Source: Cryptomeria japonica | Taxonomy: Eukaryota > Streptophyta > Pinopsida > Cupressales > Cupressaceae | DNA length: 64,000 bases | Reading direction: 5' to 3' | Assembly (NCBI RefSeq): GCF_030272615.1 | Contig: NC_081408.1 | Location: 766,603,330 to 766,667,329, forward strand | In this document: positions 23,801 through 33,325 of the stretch, piece by piece | Numbering within the stretch: the stretch's first letter is position 1 | Layout of the letters: every line of letters starts with the position of its first letter | The notes under the pieces: model-generated | What the model was told of the DNA's origin: nothing | Databases searched by the model: none | Seen by the model: the letters and a program-made list of their open reading frames with translations, nothing else | Made by a program: the position numbers and the translations under genes

Positions 23801-24728
23801 ACATTCTTATTTTGTTGTCTGGTTTAGCCACAGCGACAATATTTGAAATCCATGGGGAATAATCGATAGGGCGGATAAATCCAGCCTCCAATAATTTTTC
23901 AATCTCAGCCTTAACAAGCAGAGCCACCTTGGGATTCATTTTTCGAATCTTTTGCTTCACGGGCTTAGCATCAGGAACTAAGACAATATTATGAGTGACA
24001 ATCTTAGGATCTATACCAGGCATGTCAGAGTATGTCCAAGCAAAGATCTCGGGGAATTCATGCAATAAATTTTCATATTGTTTTTGTTCCTCTTCATCCA
24101 AACATTTTCCAATTTTAATAACTTTCTCTTTATTGCAAGGATCCATCTTAACATCGGTGGTGTCACTTATGAGAAGATTACTTTGTTGAGGAGCATCCTT
24201 TAACTGAGGGAATTCTTTCACAGTCTCATCATTATCAATCTCTTTTCTAAAATAGGCTTCAGTGTTCAAACAATAAGGGAGTCCCCTATTGTGATGATAA
24301 CGAGGAAGAGTGTCATAGGCTCCCAAGAACTCAGCTAAAGCATCGTCGGTAGGGAAGATATCCAAAGCACAATCACCCGGAGGATCCCCATCAATATACT
24401 CAGGGTGTTGCATTGATAAATATGTAGAGATAGCATTAACACTAATGCATGGTCTTTTAGAAGCTTTAGTACGTTTGCAGGGATTATAGCCAAGTCCAAA
24501 GGCATAACTGTGAAAATTAGTCTCTAGAGGAACTCTTATCCCTTGTTCATGAGCACCACAACCTTTTCCATGATACCCATGCTTAGCAAAAATGCGAAAA
24601 CCACGACCGTAACGATCAGCCATTTCAGGAAGAGAAGGTGGTTTTTCATAAGACAAAGAATCAAACTCTTCATAATTAGAGGTGTGAGGAGAAGAAGTTT
24701 GAGAAGCGGCCACAAAATTATTACTCAT
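20877..24728 (-). CDS. pol: Tat pol: RT, two RNase H domains, integrase
   Basis: A 1283-residue open frame. Rough order: reverse transcriptase (residues 265-445, with SFMDGFSGYNQI and YVDD near 410), a degenerate gypsy RNase H (540-660), then a second archaeal-type RNase H (695-830). The latter keeps its acidic residues in LYFDGSKCRTGSGAG, EYEALIAGI, GDSQLII and KDNRHADA. An integrase zinc finger follows (H, H, then CHQC near 955), the integrase core (975-1130) and a C-terminal KGKFSPNWLGPYIV domain. The dual RNase H places it in the Tat lineage. The integrase second Asp appears as Asn (IISNNGTSF, usually SDNGT), probably abolishing integration. It reads in the same frame as the upstream protease ORF. 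Confidence 0.95.
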   Translation of the reverse strand: MSNNFVAASQTSSPHTSNYEEFDSLSYEKPPSLPEMADRYGRGFRIFAKHGYHGKGCGAHEQGIRVPLETNFHSYAFGLGYNPCKRTKASKRPCISVNAISTYLSMQHPEYIDGDPPGDCALDIFPTDDALAEFLGAYDTLPRYHHNRGLPYCLNTEAYFRKEIDNDETVKEFPQLKDAPQQSNLLISDTTDVKMDPCNKEKVIKIGKCLDEEEQKQYENLLHEFPEIFAWTYSDMPGIDPKIVTHNIVLVPDAKPVKQKIRKMNPKVALLVKAEIEKLLEAGFIRPIDYSPWISNIVAVAKPDNKIRMCTDFRDLNKASLKDDFPLPNIDMIVDSTAGHALLSFMDGFSGYNQIFINPHDQFKTTFTTPWGTFCWIMMPFGLKNASATYQRAMTLIFHDYMHKILEDYVDDILAKSFLRMDHVKILRQIFERIRKYHMRLNPRKCVFGVDSGKLLGFIVSHRGIEVDTKKIDAIVNMPPPRNVSQLKSLQGKIQAIRRFVSQLADRTFPFTQLLKKDITFQWNEDCQQAFEDLKVYLASPPILQLAEPSKPFLLYTAASSHALAALLAQHDKDGKECPVYYISRTLLDYETRYSAIERQCLALVFATQKLRHYLLNSEVHVMVKFDPLKHLFSKTDLSGRLAKWVMMLTEFDLKFVSQRAIKRQALTDHLVEAPSPFSFPNPESFPDDFILSIEKDETWELYFDGSKCRTGSGAGVVLISPTKKPIPLSYCLNFLCTNNIAEYEALIAGIKAALALNIKHIHIYGDSQLIIRQVTGMYQAKQDKLLQYKDLAISLLQKFDSYTMEPVPRKDNRHADAMACVASLVSLEDPMVDLKFVIHNLISPSIVDDSSLVTCCDLVDSDEWYSHIVRYLTDGTFPDSANRNTRARIRKLSARYIILSNVLYRRGYDVLLLRCLNKSEIPVALEEAHSSACGGHFEGKSLVHRLLRMGYYWQTMQKDSFSFVKKCHQCQQHNNLIHAPAQELRSQVASWPFSAWGLDLIGKISPPSSQGHTFIITATDYFTKWVEAIPLRSTTAEVICQFLLENIISRFGIPSTIISNNGTSFKNKDVKKFLEKYHIKHRFSTPYYPQSNGQAESSNKIIEQILRKTVNKHGKDWSNQLIYALWAYRTSVQIATGTTPYNLVYGVDVIMPLELEIPSLRVSLKGIVDDDSYREQRLQQLDMLDEQRINALEHIQAYHKTLQRSYNDKVIQRSFSVGDFVLYENQRNVNALPAEKGKFSPNWLGPYIVIEDYGSGAYKIADVDGTPLKEPINAMHLRRYYA

Positions 24729-24839
24729 AGATTCAGGTAAGGTTGATTGATTTTTAGCTTCTTCCTTCTTTTCAACTTTAAGCTCTCTAGAAGGAACCTT
24801 ATATTCACCTACAAAAGTGGGATCGAAATCAAGGGATCC

Positions 24840-26423
24840 CTAATCATCTTCTTCGAGGATCTTCTCAGGATCAAAATCCTTCTTATGTGTAGTTTCAAAT
24901 CGAGAAGAATCTTCTTCAGGAGCTCCAGACTCATCCAAAGAATTTTGATCATCGGAGAGCGAGGATTCATCGATAGGTTTCTTGTTTAAAGAGTCATCAC
25001 TAGACGAGGATGGCTTAGAAGAATCTTCTTTGGAATTAGATGTTTGTAGACAAGCTTGAAAATTAGTATCACCTATCAAAGTATATGTCTTATTGTTATA
25101 AACAAATTTAACTTGTCTATGTAATGTAGAGGGGACAACTTGCATGCTGTGAATCCAAGGCCTCCCTAATAACAAGTTATATGTTAAATTTCCCGACATA
25201 ACATGGATAGGAGTAGGCAAAGTAACAGGTCCTACTGTGAGAGGTAAGGTGATGATACCCAATGAAGTCTTAGCCACATTGTCAAAGCCACGAATGGGAC
25301 GAGAGTCAGGCTCAATAAGAGACGTATCCACATTCATCTTATGCAATAGATTAATGCTACATACATTAAGGCCAGAGCCATTATCTACTAGTGTTCGTCT
25401 TATAGCAGTATGTTTCATGATAACCACAATCATCAAGGGATCATATTGTTGTTGAATTTCACTAGTAGGCAACTCATCTTGGGAAAACACAATTTGAGCT
25501 TTAGGATTCATCACAGAGTTAACCAAAGATGCTATATTACTAGATGTATTCGGTGGAGGAACATTCAAATCTTTCAAGGCATCTTGTAACATTCCATGAT
25601 GAGCGGAAGAAGTTTGAATCAAATCCCAAAGGGATATCTTAGTAGGGGTAGCTTTAAGTTGTTCTATGAGATCATATTCCTTACCCATAACTTGCGAAAT
25701 ACGGGGAGCTTGAGGAAGAATTGGTTGAGGATTAGGAAGAGAGACTGGAATACCAGGAGGAGGATTAGGTTGCCTATTATTTCTGGTGTGATAAGTGTGG
25801 GCAACCGCATGATAACTCTCTCTAGTTATTTGCTTGGCATAACTATAAGGACTTATAGGTTTTCTTCCTTGTACGGTGATAATTGGTTTATTCGGAGTAC
25901 GAAAGGAATCATGATCATACCCTCCTTGAACAATAAGGAGAGGTGATTTAGGAACTTGAAAGGTGGGAGAAGGATAAGCGCCTTGGACTTCAAAAAGAGG
26001 CTTGTTATGTTCATTCAAGTTTATCATGTTCACCAATTTAGAAGTCTTGTTCTTGTTTAAAGATTTCGATAAAGCCACAAAGTCATCAAGAGCATCATCC
26101 AACAAAGCATGATCATATCGGTTAAAAGGTTTGTCTTCTGATTCAAAAGGAGACATCTCCTCATACAGGGGATTATTGAAAACAACCATGTTACTAGATT
26201 CAGGGGAAGAGTTGATAGGAATGTATCCTTGAGAGGAATCATTCGACTTATCTTTCTCATCACACCTAAATGGCATAGTAACAAGGTTTATGAGTTTTTG
26301 GTAAAATGAAGGTTTGGCATCCTTAGGGTTTAAAAACTCATCTAAAGCTTCATCTAATTCGTCTTGGCTATACTCATAATAATCATCGAAAGCATGAACA
26401 TTTTGCAAATAAAAATCTGACAT
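24840..26423 (-). CDS. Tat protease-containing ORF, gag capsid not evident
   Basis: A 527-residue frame starting at 26423 with an acidic, Asn/Ser-rich N-terminus and a Pro-rich stretch (PNPPPGIPVSLPNPQPI). The middle reads EYDLIEQLKATPTKISLWDL, the gag-protease linker type of plant gypsy elements. An aspartic protease follows near residue 350 (RRTLVDNGSGLNVCSIN, later YNLLLGRPWIHSM). No capsid domain and no CCHC knuckle is visible. The stop is a single TAG (24840-24842), 38 codons upstream of the pol start and in the same frame. The pair may be one polyprotein split by an amber codon, through either readthrough or mutation. Confidence 0.85.
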   Translation of the reverse strand: MSDFYLQNVHAFDDYYEYSQDELDEALDEFLNPKDAKPSFYQKLINLVTMPFRCDEKDKSNDSSQGYIPINSSPESSNMVVFNNPLYEEMSPFESEDKPFNRYDHALLDDALDDFVALSKSLNKNKTSKLVNMINLNEHNKPLFEVQGAYPSPTFQVPKSPLLIVQGGYDHDSFRTPNKPIITVQGRKPISPYSYAKQITRESYHAVAHTYHTRNNRQPNPPPGIPVSLPNPQPILPQAPRISQVMGKEYDLIEQLKATPTKISLWDLIQTSSAHHGMLQDALKDLNVPPPNTSSNIASLVNSVMNPKAQIVFSQDELPTSEIQQQYDPLMIVVIMKHTAIRRTLVDNGSGLNVCSINLLHKMNVDTSLIEPDSRPIRGFDNVAKTSLGIITLPLTVGPVTLPTPIHVMSGNLTYNLLLGRPWIHSMQVVPSTLHRQVKFVYNNKTYTLIGDTNFQACLQTSNSKEDSSKPSSSSDDSLNKKPIDESSLSDDQNSLDESGAPEEDSSRFETTHKKDFDPEKILEEDD

Positions 26424-26565
26424 TTTGAAAAGATTGCATAAAATTTAAACACACAAGGCAAAGAAACACACTCTCTTCTTTTTTTTTTCTTTTTAATGAA
26501 AATGAAATGAAAACACACTAAATCTAGATCTAGATCTAACAAATGCAATGCAAGAGGAAGCAATG

Positions 26566-26588
26566 ATAGGTTCACGTCGGGTTCACCA
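26566..26588 (-). promoter_or_regulatory. Tat primer-binding site
   Basis: Three bases inside the 5' LTR the minus strand reads TGGTGAACCCGACGTGAACC. The complement ends in ACCA like a tRNA 3' end, with a T-arm-like GGTTCACGTCGG. I cannot name the tRNA with confidence; it is not initiator Met. Confidence 0.7.
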
Positions 26589-26591
26589 AAA

Positions 26592-28177
26592 TGTGTAGGA
26601 GAAAAAGCGAGACTAGGTTAACATGCCCTAATCCTACCTTTTGACACACATTACGGAATACGAAAGAGCCTAGAGATATCACACAATTGGCTACTTCTTT
26701 TTGTGAAAGAGAGAGCCACGGGATATCTATTAGGATTTCTATTCCCTTGTTGAAATTGTAAGATCAAGTAATACAAGTTCAAATCCTAATCCCAAAATGC
26801 AAGTATGAACTAATAACAAGATTGCAGAATTGAGATTAAACAATGAACAACTGTAAATACAAGGATGAAATAAGAATGCAGATGTGTACCCGGAGTCAAA
26901 ATCGGACTGAAAATGTTCGGGACGGGAGCACGGGCGCCACTGTCCTGAAAACTGCACCGGAAACTGTCGTTCTGCACTTTGAAACATTGTCGGAAAGCTG
27001 TCTGTCCGGAGGACCAGGGCGCCCAGCGCCCCTGTCCCAGTCTTCTGCTCTGCAATTTGATACAGAGTGCTGTCTCGACTTGTTCTCTCTGGATCTGTAT
27101 CCTGCGGCGTCGTCCGAGTCCCGAACCTGCACTTATATCTGAAAAATGGGATGGGCGGCTATATAGGGTTTTGCCTTAGTCAAACCCCCACTTCGGTGAT
27201 TTCCACCTCCACGAATAGCCAAGTTGTTTTGTAAAATGTATTGTGTGTGCAGACCTAGTGTGTGTGCAAGGTCCTAAAAATGTAAGAAAGCAAACTAGAG
27301 CAACCTAGAAAGTAAACCCTAATTGCTTGTAAATGACAATGTAAATGCTCTAAATCAAGATGCAAAGTGATCTAAAGCATGAATAAATGATATATTGAAG
27401 CTTATGCAAAGACATGAAAACAACATGAAATCATACCCAACCCTCAAGGGAGGAGTACAAGCCAATCTTCAGTCGGTAATCTCCTATTGTTCCTCAATGT
27501 CTTCCAAGCCCTAAGTGAAGGAATGAAATTGATAGATGCTTGATAGAAGGATGTTGAATGTTGTTGAAGTCTTCAAAGATCTGCTCTTTCACTGCATATG
27601 AGGTTCCTGAAAACAAAAATCGGGATCCCTTCAAATGAAGAAAGAGAGCTCTTATGTAGGAAACCCTAGATCGTAAATTCGTCTTTTGGCCGACCTAGAG
27701 ATTGAATATCCCGCCAATTTCTTGGGGTTAAGCTTTATTTTATGATTGGATCGTGTTCACAAAATTTCGGGAAAAATGTCCGGGACCATGTGCACTCCGG
27801 GCGCCACGGTCCCGACAACTTTTCATCAAATTTTCAGGGCCATTGGATATTATGATTTTAGAGAGAATCCCGAAGTTACAGGTGATTTCGAGATGTTTTG
27901 ACCCCGAAACCAAGCCCCCAAGTTCGAAATAGGACTTAATTAGGGTTTTTGATTGAGTGATGTATTGGAGGAATAAAATGCAAAGGGCACGCTTTAGCGA
28001 AAGGGCCCAACTTTATGATGCAAAGGACGATGAAATAGGACCTTAGACCTAATTAATTTGATTAATTAAGTGCTAAAGGAGAAATGCAATGCAAAATGTA
28101 AGATGCACTAAGGCGGGTGCTAAACTAGGTGTGAAATTGTACCACCCTAGCAAGTGCGTACAATTTACGATGCTACA
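26592..28177 (-). repeat. Tat 5' LTR
   Basis: 1,586 bp, TGTGTAGG...CTACA. It has one copy of the GC-rich GACCAGGGCGCC unit and a small local duplication (GTGTGTGCAGACCTA near 27241) absent from the left LTR. Confidence 0.95.
27163..27170 (-). promoter_or_regulatory. Candidate TATA box in Tat 5' LTR
   Basis: CTATATAG, about 1 kb inside the LTR in the direction of transcription, sits between GC-rich flanks. It is the best TATA candidate in the LTR and is conserved in the other LTR (about 16098). Assignment is by composition only. Confidence 0.4.
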
Positions 28178-28189
28178 GTTATATTATTA

Positions 28190-28472
28190 ACACTCTTATC
28201 CTATGTATCTACAAACTGCTACAGAGGTTGGGAGAGAATGATGAGGAGTCTGCCTTATTTCAGCGCCTCTGGGATATCGTTATTTCAGATATTATCCGAA
28301 CAATAACTCTCGGACGGGCCGGTGAGTGGACCATTCGAATGGGAAGACAATATACCGAGGACAATATGTACATTGTCCACATAGAAGACGTGATCTAGTT
28401 CGCTAGATTGTTGACTCCGGTGACAGTCACTTTGTATAGGCGTACTGGCCAGTGTATTTTGCCCTTGCGTAC
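28190..28472 (+). other. Unidentified exon-like open stretch
   Basis: A frame beginning LQRLGENDEESALFQRLWDI near 28212 stays open for about 80 codons apart from one TAG at 28396, and ends at TAG near 28470. It is not recognised. It lies just right of the Tat insertion, so the Tat element may have landed in or beside an older coding unit. Low support. Confidence 0.25.
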
Positions 28473-28909
28473 TGGCTAGTCACTCCCCCCCCGAATTCAC
28501 ATAATGTGTGCTAACAAACCCCATTGGAGACGTGGACGGTCCCTGGTGCCATACTCTGATGAGAGTATCGAGGATGTCACAACATTCTTTACATGGAACC
28601 TCCTTATTATAGACTACACCCGCATTTTCATGGGTTATGGTAGTCCTCGACCAACACAGAGGTTTGTCAGGATGCATAACAGATTCCCAATGTAGAGAAG
28701 GTCCTCTCATTAAAATTGTATAACTGCTCCTGTATGATTGCTCTTTTTATAAAACAGTTCATTTCTATGGCTACATAGTCGATCTTTGTACGTCGTTTGT
28801 TTTGATTGTTTACAATTTATATGTTTGTGTCGGTTATGTTTACAATTTATATGTTTGCCTCTATACACTTTATATGTCTACAAACCAATACACTTTATAT
28901 GTTAATTTA
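28473..28909. other. Spacer, nothing recognised
   Basis: AT-rich sequence with small repeats (ACACTTTATATG and TACAATTTATATGTTTG words). No supported gene. Confidence 0.5.
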
Positions 28910-29340
28910 AATCTAATAAATATAATCCTTTCTCTAAACATGTCATAGCGGACACGTCCATTCTTGCTCCAAAATGACAGTACGGATTGACTACCACGCG
29001 TGTTAGTCACGCGTTTTACATCGTCGATTTTGCAATTAACGGTTGCGATTGACTAACCTGTGGCTAACACGAAAGGTTCATTTTGGAGCCAAAATAGATG
29101 CAACCTGTCATAGCATTAAGTCTACTCTTAAAGGAATAGCATTGATTTCTGTAATAATGCAATTTTGATATGCAATGAAATTAAGATGTGAGATATGGAA
29201 TGTGGATAATCTAATAAATATAATCCTTTCTCTAAACATATCATATCATTAAGTCTACTCTAAAAGGATTAACATTTATTTCTGTAATAATGCAATTTTG
29301 ATATGCAATGAAATTAAGATGTGAGATATGGAATGCAGAT
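28910..29340. repeat. Tandem duplication of ~132 bp, one copy split by a MITE
   Basis: Unit 1 (28910-29207) and unit 2 (29208-29340) both begin AATCTAATAAATATAATCC and share ATGCAATTTTGATATGCAAT. Unit 1 is longer only because a MITE and its 9-bp duplication (28941-29105) interrupt it. Unit 2 is a natural empty site. Confidence 0.9.
28950..29105. mobile_element. Mutator-type MITE with 9-bp TSD
   Basis: 156 bp, bounded by imperfect ~28-bp inverted termini sharing GCTCCAAAATGA. It is flanked by perfect 9-bp copies of TGTCATAGC (28941-28949, 29106-29114). Inverted termini with 9-bp duplications indicate Mutator-like (MULE) mobilisation. The inner halves are also partly self-complementary (GACTACCACGCGTGTTAGTC, ...GACTAACCTGTGG). 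Relatives lie at 30005-30090 and 51-54 kb. Confidence 0.88.
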
Positions 29341-29694
29341 GTGTAAATTGTGAACACTTGGATTGAAGACAATTTTCTTTCCTTCATGATGATGCAAGTA
29401 TGTCAATGTTTCGTTTAAGATAGATCAACAAGATTAATTAAGGAGATTAGGTTTTATAAATACATTATTGTTACAATATAAACAATTCATTACATGTCAT
29501 CAAAGGGAATGGGCCAAGATAATTGAAGACGACACTAGACTATGTGTATAACACTAGCAGATAGTATAAAATAATTTCATAAGTGATCGACAAGGAAAAC
29601 GTGAAAATTGAACATGAATAACATATAGTACAAATTACCGAATAACAATTAGTACAAATTACCGACAAAGTTGTCAAACATGGTAAATACAGTC

Positions 29695-30130
29695 CTTGAA
29701 TCAACAAAATCGACTAACACGACGTGTTAGCCTATTTCGCCATTTCGTGGGGCAAAAGGAAATAGCGGCCAGGCAGTCCGCGAAAGACGTCGTGTTAGTC
29801 GATTTCGCTGATTCACGAATTGTCTTTACCATATCCTTTTACCTCGCGAAACGGTCAAATAGGCTTAACACGTCGTGTTAGTCTATTTCGTCGTTTCGCG
29901 GACGAAAAGGAAATGGCGGCCAGACAATCCGCGAATCAACGAAATAGAATAACACGGCTTGTTAGTCTATTTTGTCGTGTCGCGGACCAAAAGGAAAGGT
30001 TGAAGCTATTCTCGCTCCAAAATGATTGCCATTGACTAACCTGTTGCTAACATGCTGTACGAAGGGTCTTTTGGAGCCAACAATCGTGTTAGTCAATTTT
30101 GCCGTTTCGCATGGCAAAAAGAAATGGTGG
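29695..30130. repeat. ~79-bp tandem array with palindromic core
   Basis: Five or six degenerate units of about 77-80 bp carry the near-palindrome CTAACACGACGTGTTAG (29713-29729; again near 29790, 29865, 29950, 30085). It is followed by TCTATTTCGTCGTTTCGCGG and a purine-rich GGAAATGGCGGCC stretch. It lies just beyond the 3' end of the split coiled-coil gene and looks like a transposon subterminal region. A partial MITE (30005-30090) overlaps its right side. Confidence 0.8.
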
Positions 30131-30216
30131 CCTATTAGCGAAATAGACTACTGACATTTTATTCAACAAGAGTTAGCAATATACATCTAGAAAACTTTCG
30201 TAACAGTACAAGCCTC

Positions 30217-30609
30217 TTATGGAGGCAGAGGTTGAGTAATTAAATGACTTTTGTTTCTCCTAGTGGTCGGAGTAAGGGGAGGCACATCATTCCCATCATC
30301 TTCATCGATTATGGAGGCAGACACCTTCGCGTACCTCCGTTTCCAGTAGTGAGCGCGTTGCACACAAACATCTAGCATGCCCTGCATCTGGTCACTTATG
30401 ATTTTGTTGTTTTTAGTGCACGCCTCACGCACTACCTCTTGTCTCTCATTCGCCATCTGCAAACTATGCATTTCCAGCTCAAGGTTCGTATTCTTATCGT
30501 CCAAGTCCATGGCCTTGTTATTGAGTTCCATGCATTTCTTATTGAGTTTAGTGCATTTCTTATTGAGTTTAGTGCATCTCCTTTTCACTTCTGTGAATCT
30601 CCATTCAAG
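30217..30609 (-). pseudogene. 3' half of coiled-coil gene split by the 15-kb transposon
   Basis: On the minus strand this stretch reads on from the target site as a 130-codon frame ending at 30217. It begins with tandem heptad-like CTKLNKK repeats, continues as a predicted coiled coil (NLELEMHSLQMANERQEVV) and ends in a basic/Pro tail. With one target-site copy removed it joins 45685-45966 in the same frame, giving about 224 residues. The family is not recognised; it may itself belong to a larger transposon gene. Confidence 0.65.
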
Positions 30610-30613
30610 ATCA

Positions 30614-30649
30614 GGGTGAATTCACAAAGCTGGTTCCCACTTTTGCCAA
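30614..30649 (+). repeat. Left terminal inverted repeat of 15-kb transposon
   Basis: GGGTGAATTCACAA, three variable bases, then TGGTTCCCACTTTTGCCA. The second block is echoed just inside by TTGGCGAAAGTGGGAA, so the end can also fold as a hairpin. Confidence 0.9.
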
Positions 30650-30689
30650 CGAAGGAATTTGGCGAAAGTGGGAACTTCGATTTTCTCGG

Positions 30690-30866
30690 TGTTCGAGCGA
30701 AATAGCACTGTTCGCTCGGACTACCCCTGGGAGTCTGAGTGAACCCCATTGCGGACCTGGGTTCGCTCGAACCGCGGGTGACTTTTGGGTTTGAGCGAAC
30801 CCACCTTAATATTAGTATTTTAATGGATTCGAGTGAACCCCCCATTTGCTCGAACCCTTTTTTGGT
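30690..30866. repeat. Left subterminal palindrome cluster
   Basis: Repeated GTTCGAGCGAA / TTCGCTCGAAC words, including the full palindrome GGTTCGCTCGAACC (30760-30773), at least six copies. The same words recur near the right end. Probable transposase-binding sites (inference). Confidence 0.8.
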
Positions 30867-30889
30867 TAGGGTTTTTTTAAAAATTTATA

Positions 30890-31500
30890 AATAGCGAAAA
30901 TGACAGTTAAAGGGTCATTATCAAATTTGTCTTTTTTTGTCTGGTGGGGGTTGGATCAAACTAGTCGTCAGCATCACGTCACTGAGCTTTGTCTGCAGCA
31001 GCTAGCATCTTTCCTATTTCAGTTTTCGACCTTTATTATATCAGGTGCACAAAATAACCCTTTGTTTGGTTTAATAATGTCTTTTTTTATTAAATTTGTA
31101 AATAATTTGTTTGTTAATTTATTTTTTTAATTAAATAATTGTATATAGTTATTGTTTTTCAACATTTTAGAAAAATGTTTGATAATTTATTGTTTTTCAT
31201 TATTTTAGAAAAATGTTTGATAATTTAATGTTTTGACTGAAATGTGTCAATTTGTTTTCAAAATTACATAATTGTATAGATGTATATTTTTTTCAACATT
31301 TTAAAAAATTGTTATGAAAAACATAGGAAACTAAGGTAGTAAATCAGAACTTAGAAAAACATTAGCAAAAAAAGAAAATTAGAAAAATGTTGCAAATGTA
31401 AATATAATAAATTAAACGTTAGAAAAATTAATAAATTTTAATTTAAATAAACATTAGAAAATTTAGATAACAAATTTAAACAAATTAGACAAAATAAATT
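30890..31500. other. AT-rich interior, nothing recognised
   Basis: AT-rich sequence with GAAAAATGTTTGATAATTTA-type repeats. No reading frame of note. Confidence 0.5.
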
Positions 31501-33010
31501 TCCTCTACAATGTGACCCATTTTCACATCCTATTACATGCACAACATGACCCCTTAAGACCACATATGCCCTGATGACACTATACGTTCCCTTAGGAGGT
31601 CATAGAGGATCACATATAACATACTAGTGTACATGTATGACATTCCCTTTAGGATCACATCTAGTGTCCTAAGGGGTCATACGTGGTCCTAAGGGGTCAC
31701 ACATGTGTTATAACACATGCGTGACCCCTTAGAACCGCATATGACCCCTTATAAAATTGTAGTGTGAATGACATACCCCTTAGTCCATCAAATAGTGTCT
31801 TAACACATGCGTGACCCATTACAACAACATATGACCCTTTATAAAATCCTAGTGTTAACAACATACCCCTTAGTCCATCACATAGTGTCTTAAGGGGTCG
31901 TATGTGGTCCTAAGGGGTCACACATGCATTAACACGTGTGACCCCTTAGTAGGTCACATAGGACCCCTTATAACATCCTACTGTACATATGACATTCCCC
32001 TTAGGATCACATAGTGTCCTAAGGGGTCATATGTGGTCCTGAGGGGTCATGCATGTGTTATAAAATATGCATGACCCCTTAGAACCGCATGACCCCTTAT
32101 AAAATCCTAGTGTGAACGACATACCCCTTAGTCCATCACACAGTGTCTTAGGGGGTCGTATGTTGTCCTAAGGGGTCACGCATGCATTAACACGAGTGAC
32201 CCCTTAGTAGGTCACATATGACCCCTTATAACATCCTATTGTACATATGACATTCCCCTTGGGATCATATAGTGTCCTAAGGGGTCATATGTGGTCCTGA
32301 CCCATTAGAACCGCAAATGACCTCTTATAAAAACCTAGTGTGAACAACATACCCCTTAGTTCATCACATAGTGTCTTAAGGGGTCGTATGTGGTCCTAAG
32401 GGGTCACGTGCATGCATTGACACACATGCGTGACCCCTTAGTAGGTCACATATGACCCCTTATAACATCCTACTGTACATATGACATTTCCTATGTGTCC
32501 TAAGGGGTCATATGTGGTCTTGAGGGGTCGCACGTGTTATAACACATGCGTGACCCCTTAGTAGGTCACATATGACCCCTTATAACATCCTACTGTACAT
32601 ATGACATTTCCTATGTGTCTTAAGGGGTCATATGTGGTCCTAAGGGCTCACGCATGCATTAACACATGCGTGACCCCTTAGTAGGTCACATATGACCCCT
32701 TATAACATCCTACTGTACATATGACATTCCCCTTAGGATCACATAGTGTCCTAAGGGGTCATATGTGGTCCTGAGGGGTCATGCATGTGTTATAACATAT
32801 GCATGACCCCTTAGAACCGCATATGACCCCTCATAAAATCCTAGTGTGAACGACATACCCCTTAGTCCATCACATAGTGTCTTAAGGGGTCGTATGTTGT
32901 CCTAAGGGGTCACGCATGCATTAACACATGCGTGACCCCTTAGTAGGTCACATATGACCCCTTATAACATCCTACTGTACACATATGACATTCCCCTTAG
33001 GATGATATAG
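31500..33010. repeat. Large tandem array of AAGGGGTCA/TGACCCCTT units
   Basis: A core of CTAAGGGGTCA and its complement TGACCCCTTAG recurs dozens of times. Landmark CCTACTGTACATATGACATT occurs near 31978, 32469, 32589, 32709 and (variants) 32235 and 32970, so spacings cluster at about 120 and 235-260 bp. This is a two-level array of ~120-bp units. Inverted words such as ACACATGCGTGACCCC make each unit foldable. No coding potential. It is placed between the left end and the accessory gene. Confidence 0.93.
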
Positions 33011-33119
33011 TGTCCTAAGATTTAAATATGTATGTCAAAGATTTAAATATACACGTGTTAGATCTCTCTATTCTTTAATTTTTTATGTATGTCAAAGATT
33101 TAAATATGTACACGTGTTA

Positions 33120-33325
33120 GATCTCTCTCTCTCTCTCTGAAATATATGTTATCTCTAGATTTGAAATATATGTTCTCTCTCTCTCTCTCACTGAAATATT
33201 TGAAATTTTTACATGTATTTTTTGAAAATGAAAATGATCTCTCTCTCTCTCTCTCTCATGAAGATTTATACGTATATAATCTCTCTCTCTCTCTCTCATG
33301 AAAATGATCTCTCTCTCTCTCTTTG
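33120..33325. repeat. CT microsatellite cluster
   Basis: Four (CT)n tracts separated by short variable spacers (GAAATATATG, GAAAATGA). It lies just upstream of the accessory gene start. Confidence 0.93.

Larger units (their letters stand above)
15458..28177 (-). mobile_element. Full-length Tat-lineage Ty3/gypsy retrotransposon
   Basis: This 12,720-bp element has LTRs at 15458-17099 and 26592-28177 (TGTGTAGG...CTACA) and a perfect 5-bp target-site duplication GTTAT (15453-15457, 28178-28182). The primer-binding site lies beside the right LTR and the polypurine tract beside the left, so it is transcribed leftward. It encodes a protease ORF and a 1283-residue pol with two RNase H domains, the mark of the Tat lineage. 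About 3.8 kb between pol and the 3' LTR carries an antisense PMD gene. No capsid-type gag was recognised, so it may depend on another copy for packaging. Confidence 0.96.

Noticed and set aside
31500-33010. CRISPR-like array
   Set aside because: Repeats are irregular, self-similar and inverted, with no unique spacers of constant size, in plant DNA.
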